Shown here one piece after another: positions 5,152 through 9,587 of a DNA stretch of 9,587 bases (positions are counted from its first letter, which is position 1; every line of letters begins with the position of its first letter). Under the pieces are notes generated by a model. It saw only the letters and a program-made list of their open reading frames with translations. It was not told the DNA's origin and ran no database searches. Source of the DNA: Candidatus Hodarchaeota archaeon (lineage in GTDB: Archaea > Asgardarchaeota > Heimdallarchaeia > Hodarchaeales > Hodarchaeaceae); the NCBI GenBank assembly GCA_030589605.1, contig JAUUVJ010000130.1, positions 1 to 9,587 of the forward strand. Reading direction: 5' to 3'. Both the position numbers and the translations under genes were made by a program.

Positions 5152-8121
5152 ATGAGTGAACAACAACAACAATCTATTGATCAATTTTTCGAAGTACTCC
5201 GTTCAATAGAGCAAAAGTGGCAAAAGAAATGGCAAAAGGATGATATATTTGAAGGGAAAGTCGATACAAATAAACAAAAGTATTTCGTAACTGTTCCTTA
5301 TCCCTATGCATCTGGTGCTCTACATGTTGGACATGCAAGAACATATACTCTAGGAGACCTGTTTTGTAGATTAAAACGTCAACAAGGTTTTAACACGATG
5401 TGGCCAATGGCGTTTCATATCACAGGAACACCAATATTATCTGTATCTGCCAAAATTAAAGCAGGAGATAAAAAAACAAAGGATATTTATTCTGAATATG
5501 TTCGCATTTATGAAAATGATGAAAAACAAGTAGATCAATTAGTCAATTCATTTACTGAACCTATGAATGTAGCAATGTATTTTTCTAAAAATATGATTAC
5601 TGATTTTAAATCAATGGGTTATTCGATAGATACTCATCGTCAATTCACAACTGGAGACCCAGAGTATAATAAATTCATTGAATGGCAATATGATCATTTA
5701 ATAAGAAAAAAATTGATCGTACAGGGAGAATATCCAATTTTATGGTGTAAAAATGATCAAAACGCTGTAGGTGAGGATGATGTTCTTGATGCAGATGTTG
5801 AAAAAGTTGAAGTCCAAGACTTTACCGCTCTAAAATTCGTCATGGAAAATGGTGAATACCTAGTAGCAGGTACATTCCGACCAGAGACAGTATATGGAGC
5901 AACAAACTTATGGTTACATCCTACATCTATCTATAATCGAGTTAAAGTTGATGGAGAGGTTTGGATAATTTCTCCTCAAGCTGTAGAAAAACTGAAATTC
6001 CAAAATCATGATATTGAGGTTCTTGAGGAATTTCCAGGATCAGAATTAATAGGAAAGGACGCTTTTGCTCCCCGTATTCCAGAACGACCTTTACCAATCT
6101 TACCTGCTCCATTTGTAGACCCTACTCATGTAACAGGGGTCGTTTATTCTGTACCTGCTCATGCTCCTTATGATTATATAGCATTAAGAGATTTGCAAGA
6201 AGATCCTTCCCCATTAGAGCCCTACAAAGGATTAAAGGAGAAAGTTCAGACTTTAAAGCCAATTGCTTTAATTTCCGTTGAACCATACGGGGAGTTTCCT
6301 GCAGTTGAAATTGTTGAAAAGCTTGAGATAAAAAATCAGAATGACATTAAAAAGCTAGAAATAGCTACACAAGAAATCTATTCTGCAGAATTTTATAATG
6401 GGAAAATGATGGACTTTACTGAAGAATTTGCAGGAAGCAAAGTCGAACAAGCAAAGGAAAATGTCTCAAGAACACTGAAAAAAGAAGGAAGAGCTAGTTC
6501 TTTTTATGAAGCTTCAAGGAAAGCAGTTTGTAGATGTGGTGGCGAAATCATTGTCGCTGTTTTACCAAATCAATACTTTTTAAATTACGGAGATGAGGAA
6601 TGGAAGTCTACTGCAAGAAAAGCATTGGATGGAATGACAATTTTGCCTGAAAAATACAAACGGTTGTTTGAAAGCACTTTTAACTGGTTGGATCGCCGAC
6701 CTTGTGTTCGAAAGCGTGGATTAGGTACAGAGTTTCCATTAACAAAAGGCCAAGGTTGGATTATAGAATCCTTAAGTGATAGCGTAATATACATGGCTTT
6801 CTATACCATTATTAGACATATTCGTGAAAATAAGGTAAAAGTAAGCCAATTGACACCCCAATTGTTTGATTATGTATTTTTGGGGAAAGGGGATCCGAAA
6901 AAAATCTCCCTAAAAGTTAAGATTAGTAAAAAGATCTTAGAATCAATGCACAATGAGTTTGAGTATTGGTATCCCAACGATTTACGTCATACAGCAATAG
7001 CTCATATTAGCAATCATCTATCTTTTGCTATCTTTCATCATGCAGCAATTTTTCCAGAACGTCATTGGCTTAAACAGATTACTTTGAATGAGTTATTAAT
7101 CCGTGAAGGAGAAAAAATGTCTAAATCTGGGGGGAATATAATCCCAATAGCACATTTACCAAAACAATATTCCGTAGATGTAACACGATTATATTTAGCT
7201 TCAGCAGGATCATCAGATACAGTATTAAACTGGACTGAAGAAGGAATAAAGACAATAGTATCCCGTATAAAGAAATTTTGGGCATTAGCGAATAAAATAA
7301 TGGATAACTCCACCACTGAAGTTCTTGATATAGAAAATGCTTCATTTATGACTCGAGCTTTCGTATCTACATGTATTCAACATTTAGAAAACGGTGTGAT
7401 TGATTTAGAAAGCTTTGACGCACGGAGCTATATCGCGTGTAGTTTTCATTCGATGTTGAAGGAAGTTGAATTCTACTTAAAAACATCTATTGGACTCCCT
7501 GAAGAAGAAAGAAACGCAGCTTTACATTTTATAATTGATCCATGGATTGTCGTTCTCTGTCCAGTGATCCCTCATATATGTGAGGAATTAAATGAGAAAA
7601 TGGGTAATTCCGATTTTTGTTCTTTAAGACAAATTCCTTCAGTTGATATTCCATTAGGAAGTGCTATCTTAAGCCAACAAATTAACTATATCAATGATTT
7701 AGTGGACGATATCAAGTCAATTATTGAACTAAAACGAGCTAATCCGTCAAATATTTCGATTTATATTTCACCAGATTGGAAACAAGATCTTTTTGCAACA
7801 ATTTCAGAAATTATAGGTGAAGGAGCATTTAATATTGGGAAGGTCATGGGAAAAATAAAGAAAAACCCGAAATTTGCTCAAAAAATGAGTATTATTGCAA
7901 AGGAATTAAAAAATATAAAAAGGGAATCAAAGATATTCAGACAGGATTTTTTGGGGTCACGAAATGAGCTAGAGGCTGTAAATGGTTACAAAGCCTATTT
8001 TACCTCATTATTTGGCTGTCCAACAAACGCATATATTGCTGAAAGAGGAAAATTCGAAGATCCATTAAACAGAGCTCCGCGGGCCCAACCTAATAAACCC
8101 GCTCTTTACATTGAATTTTAA
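5152..8121 (+). CDS. leuS: Leucyl-tRNA synthetase, archaeal/eukaryotic type, 989 aa
   Basis: A class Ia enzyme charging tRNA-Leu with leucine in the cytosol. The Rossmann catalytic core shows PYPYASGALHVGHARTY with the HIGH motif as HVGH (58-61), and KMSKS at 655-659. The CP1 editing domain between the halves carries TFRPETVYGATNLW (241-254) and GVVYSVPAHAPYDYIAL (329-345); Asp341 is the likely conserved editing residue. The archaeal CRCGG (460-464) and RRPCVRKRGLG (515-525) segments precede the second half of the core. The helical anticodon-binding domain (about 690-830) and the C-terminal domain ending KPALYIEF follow; in Pyrococcus LeuRS the extreme C-terminus contacts the long variable arm. 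The length is close to archaeal homologues and no frameshift is seen. GGTGA (5141-5145) is six nt before the chosen ATG; an overlapping ATG at 5147 gives only Met-Arg-stop. Transcribed alone, with a long leader. Confidence 0.97.
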   Translation: MSEQQQQSIDQFFEVLRSIEQKWQKKWQKDDIFEGKVDTNKQKYFVTVPYPYASGALHVGHARTYTLGDLFCRLKRQQGFNTMWPMAFHITGTPILSVSAKIKAGDKKTKDIYSEYVRIYENDEKQVDQLVNSFTEPMNVAMYFSKNMITDFKSMGYSIDTHRQFTTGDPEYNKFIEWQYDHLIRKKLIVQGEYPILWCKNDQNAVGEDDVLDADVEKVEVQDFTALKFVMENGEYLVAGTFRPETVYGATNLWLHPTSIYNRVKVDGEVWIISPQAVEKLKFQNHDIEVLEEFPGSELIGKDAFAPRIPERPLPILPAPFVDPTHVTGVVYSVPAHAPYDYIALRDLQEDPSPLEPYKGLKEKVQTLKPIALISVEPYGEFPAVEIVEKLEIKNQNDIKKLEIATQEIYSAEFYNGKMMDFTEEFAGSKVEQAKENVSRTLKKEGRASSFYEASRKAVCRCGGEIIVAVLPNQYFLNYGDEEWKSTARKALDGMTILPEKYKRLFESTFNWLDRRPCVRKRGLGTEFPLTKGQGWIIESLSDSVIYMAFYTIIRHIRENKVKVSQLTPQLFDYVFLGKGDPKKISLKVKISKKILESMHNEFEYWYPNDLRHTAIAHISNHLSFAIFHHAAIFPERHWLKQITLNELLIREGEKMSKSGGNIIPIAHLPKQYSVDVTRLYLASAGSSDTVLNWTEEGIKTIVSRIKKFWALANKIMDNSTTEVLDIENASFMTRAFVSTCIQHLENGVIDLESFDARSYIACSFHSMLKEVEFYLKTSIGLPEEERNAALHFIIDPWIVVLCPVIPHICEELNEKMGNSDFCSLRQIPSVDIPLGSAILSQQINYINDLVDDIKSIIELKRANPSNISIYISPDWKQDLFATISEIIGEGAFNIGKVMGKIKKNPKFAQKMSIIAKELKNIKRESKIFRQDFLGSRNELEAVNGYKAYFTSLFGCPTNAYIAERGKFEDPLNRAPRAQPNKPALYIEF

Positions 8122-8201
8122 GAATAAATCGATTGATATAATACCTACATAATGTTCTTAAATTAGATACAATATCATCCAGTGATTTATTCCTAAGAAC
8201 A
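8122..8201 (+). repeat. Pseudoknot-like set of complementary segments right after leuS
   Basis: GAATAAATC (8122-8130), starting at the base after the leuS stop codon, is the exact reverse complement of GATTTATTC (8184-8192). Inside it, TGATAT (8134-8139) pairs with ATATCA (8172-8177), extending the same hairpin across an internal loop. TGTTCTTA (8153-8160), in the terminal loop, is the exact reverse complement of TAAGAACA (8194-8201), which lies outside the hairpin. The order of arms is that of a pseudoknot. No T-tract follows, so this is not a simple intrinsic terminator; an mRNA 3' end structure or small RNA is possible. The region is AT-rich, so chance pairing cannot be excluded. Confidence 0.35.
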
Positions 8202-8241
8202 GATTTGAATTTCACACTTTGCAATATAAATTAAGTAAAAG

Positions 8242-8275
8242 AATTGTGACTTGTGCAATTAAAGCCAGTCATAAT
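8242..8275. promoter_or_regulatory. Inverted repeats upstream of the psmB promoter
   Basis: AATTG (8242-8246) and CAATT (8256-8260) form a dyad with a 9-nt spacer. An overlapping longer stem pairs ATTGTGACT (8243-8251) with AGTCATAAT (8267-8275) with one G-U. They lie 20-55 bp upstream of the psmB TATA box, where an activator or repressor of the proteasome operon could bind. No known archaeal operator was recognised. Confidence 0.25.
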
Positions 8276-8295
8276 ATTGTGTTAGTAGTTTTTAC

Positions 8296-8305
8296 TTATA
8301 TGAAA
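8296..8305 (+). promoter_or_regulatory. TATA box of the psmB-psmA operon
   Basis: TTATATGAAA lies 49-58 nt before the psmB ATG and is identical to the box in front of the YdjM-like gene. Transcription is expected near 8326, giving a leader of about 28 nt that holds the SD. A run of five T just upstream (8289-8293) may end leuS transcription. Confidence 0.55.
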
Positions 8306-8353
8306 TAAAAAATAGTTGACTGACATAATTAATCCATAAATAAGGAGAAATTA

Positions 8354-9010
8354 ATGATGAATTATCCAACTAATCCATTATTTGATAATAATAATGCAAA
8401 TAATATGCAACCATTAAAAGGTACAACAGGGCTCGCTCTTAAATTTGCCAATGGAATTATAATTGTTGCAGATAGAAGAGCGTCCATGGGAACGTTCGTG
8501 GCTAGTAAAACTGCAAAAAAAGTCCATAAACTAAATGAATATACAGCTATGGGTATTGCAGGTTTAGTATCAGACGCTCAGTCCTTAATCGATGTTATGA
8601 AGGCAGAACTCAGACTGTATGAATTGGAAAACAGCTTTCGACCAACTATTAGAGTAGCTGGTAGCCTTTTGGCTACAATAATTCACGGAAGTTACCGTAG
8701 ATTTCAACCATACTGGGTACAGCTTCTTGTGGGTGGTATTGATCGCCGTGGATCTCATATATATGTTCTTGATCCAAGTGGGTCAATTTCTGAAGAAGAT
8801 TACTTTGCTATTGGTTCTGGAACTCTGCTCGCAATTGGGGTTTTAGAAGCAACTTGGAAACCAGATCTAACCAAAGCGAAAGCAAAGGAGTTAGCGGTGA
8901 CAGCATTGAAAACTGCTATTGGACGCGATACAGCAACTGGAAATGGTATCGATGGTATCATCTTTAGTACAAAGGATGAAGTTGCTGAGGAATTTAAAAT
9001 TGAACTATGA
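8354..9010 (+). CDS. psmB: 20S proteasome beta subunit (Thr protease), 218 aa
   Basis: This is the catalytic subunit of the archaeal 20S core; it assembles as the two inner seven-membered rings and degrades unfolded proteins. A 23-residue Asn-rich propeptide ends KG before TTG, so autocleavage would expose Thr24 as the nucleophile (mature Thr1). Counting from it, Asp40 is Asp17 and Lys56 is Lys33. Ser155 in AIGSG matches Ser129 and Asp192 in GRDTATGNGIDG matches Asp166; the position of Ser169 is Thr195, a mild change. All residues needed for activity are thus present. The SD AGGAGA (8343-8348) suits either of two adjacent ATG codons (8354, 8357). The downstream alpha-subunit gene starts 11 nt after the stop and its SD (GAGGTGA, 9009-9015) overlaps the stop codon, so the two are co-transcribed and probably translationally coupled. 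Confidence 0.96.
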   Translation: MMNYPTNPLFDNNNANNMQPLKGTTGLALKFANGIIIVADRRASMGTFVASKTAKKVHKLNEYTAMGIAGLVSDAQSLIDVMKAELRLYELENSFRPTIRVAGSLLATIIHGSYRRFQPYWVQLLVGGIDRRGSHIYVLDPSGSISEEDYFAIGSGTLLAIGVLEATWKPDLTKAKAKELAVTALKTAIGRDTATGNGIDGIIFSTKDEVAEEFKIEL

Positions 9011-9021
9011 GGTGAAAGAAA

Positions 9022-9587
9022 ATGTACGATCAACGTGTTCCTTATGATAAAAGCGCAGCGATTTGGTCCCCTGATGGAGAATTAGTTCAATTATCGTATG
9101 CTCGAAAAGCTTCTGAGAGAGGAGCTGCAGCAATCGGAATGATTCTTGATGAAAAGACAATTCTCTTAGCTGGCGAAACTCTATTTGATCCCTTAATTGT
9201 ACGGCCTGATAAAATTCAGAAAATTGACAAGAATCTCTTTGTTGTTGCTGCTGGTTTATCTACCGATTCAAACCTTCTGATTAGTCAGGCTCGAATGGTT
9301 GCTCAACAACATAGATTGATATATGGAGAAAAAATCTCTGTTAGAGCCTTAGCAGCCAGATTAGGCAACCTGATGGCCCGGCATACGATTACTGGTGGTT
9401 TAAGACCATTTGGTACTGCCCTTCTTCTTGCAGGTTTTAATCCTGTAAACAGTATATCCGAACTCTTCTTCGTTGATAATGGTGGTTCTTACTTCGCGGT
9501 TAATGCCTATGCTGCGGGAAGTGGAAATGAAAGAATAATTGATTCACTAAGGAAAGAATACAAATCAGGATTTGATGTTGAAACAGC
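9022..9587 (+). CDS. psmA: 20S proteasome alpha subunit, divergent, 3' end outside window (188 codons seen)
   Basis: Alpha subunits form the outer rings that gate entry and dock the ATPase. The frame starts at ATG 9022 after GAGGTGA (9009-9015) and is open to the window end. The N-terminal signature is YDKSAAIWSPDGELVQLSYA (8-27). Tyr8, Asp9, Pro17 and Tyr26 sit at exactly the numbers of the gate-stabilising residues of the Thermoplasma alpha subunit. PDKIQKID (62-69) contains the equivalent of Lys66, used for C-terminal docking of activators, and GGLRPFGTALLLAG matches the family core. The usual FSPDGRL-QVEYA is altered (Trp15, Glu20, Ser25), so it departs from a typical archaeal PsmA at positions that are normally strongly conserved. 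No N-terminal Thr motif is present, as expected for a non-catalytic subunit. Only about three quarters of the usual length (around 240) is visible. Confidence 0.93.
   Translation, partial: MYDQRVPYDKSAAIWSPDGELVQLSYARKASERGAAAIGMILDEKTILLAGETLFDPLIVRPDKIQKIDKNLFVVAAGLSTDSNLLISQARMVAQQHRLIYGEKISVRALAARLGNLMARHTITGGLRPFGTALLLAGFNPVNSISELFFVDNGGSYFAVNAYAAGSGNERIIDSLRKEYKSGFDVET

Noticed and set aside
5147..5155. leuS start at the earlier ATG (5147)
   Set aside because: That ATG is out of frame (Met-Arg-stop) and one base from the SD; the ATG at 5152 has normal SD spacing and the family-typical N-terminus.
7062..7345. Two minus-strand open frames of 74-84 codons inside leuS
   Set aside because: Antisense to the KMSKS region of LeuRS, which is intact in the plus frame.

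Overview
The window comes from an archaeon with a strongly AT-rich genome. The evidence is a full-length LeuRS of the archaeal/eukaryotic cytosolic type, a threonine-protease 20S proteasome beta subunit followed by an alpha subunit, an archaeal-style Hsp20, and TATA-like boxes rather than bacterial -35/-10 elements. Most genes have a clear Shine-Dalgarno (SD) sequence of the GGAGGTGA kind, so leadered mRNAs are the norm here. An Asgard (Heimdallarchaeia-like) or other uncultivated archaeal lineage seems plausible, but the window has no rRNA or unambiguous marker that settles it.

Left part (1-3165): the end of a rightward gene (possibly a geranylgeranyl-reductase-type flavoprotein, weakly supported) converges on three leftward genes. 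Read in transcription order these are uppP (polyprenyl-diphosphate phosphatase), a 454-residue YdjM/DUF457-type membrane protein with a large Ser/Thr-rich outward domain, and a 62-residue Cys-rich metal-binding-like protein. They are separated by 315 and 111 nt and each has promoter-like sequence, so they look like single transcription units. The first two are membrane proteins and may concern lipid carrier or cell-surface metabolism.

Middle part (3166-4785): a divergent promoter region carrying a 10-bp tandem repeat precedes hsp20. It is followed by a winged-helix regulator with an uncharacterised C-terminal domain. The regulator's promoter has near-identical AT-rich motifs on both sides of its TATA box, suggesting autoregulation, and a hairpin plus T-tract ends the gene.

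Right part (4786-9587): a 366-nt gene-free leader precedes leuS (989 aa). It holds several possible RNA hairpins and a tiny SD-led ORF. Directly after the leuS stop codon lies a set of complementary segments arranged like a pseudoknot. Then comes a proteasome operon, psmB followed 11 nt later by a divergent psmA that runs off the window end. Protein quality control is therefore represented twice (Hsp20 and the 20S core), alongside translation (LeuRS) and envelope lipid recycling (UppP).

No CRISPR array, insertion sequence, rRNA or intact tRNA was seen. The gene products are mostly recognisable housekeeping families. The less ordinary material is the fused YdjM protein, the small Cys-rich protein, the wHTH regulator family, the divergent proteasome alpha subunit and several structured or repeated intergenic segments.
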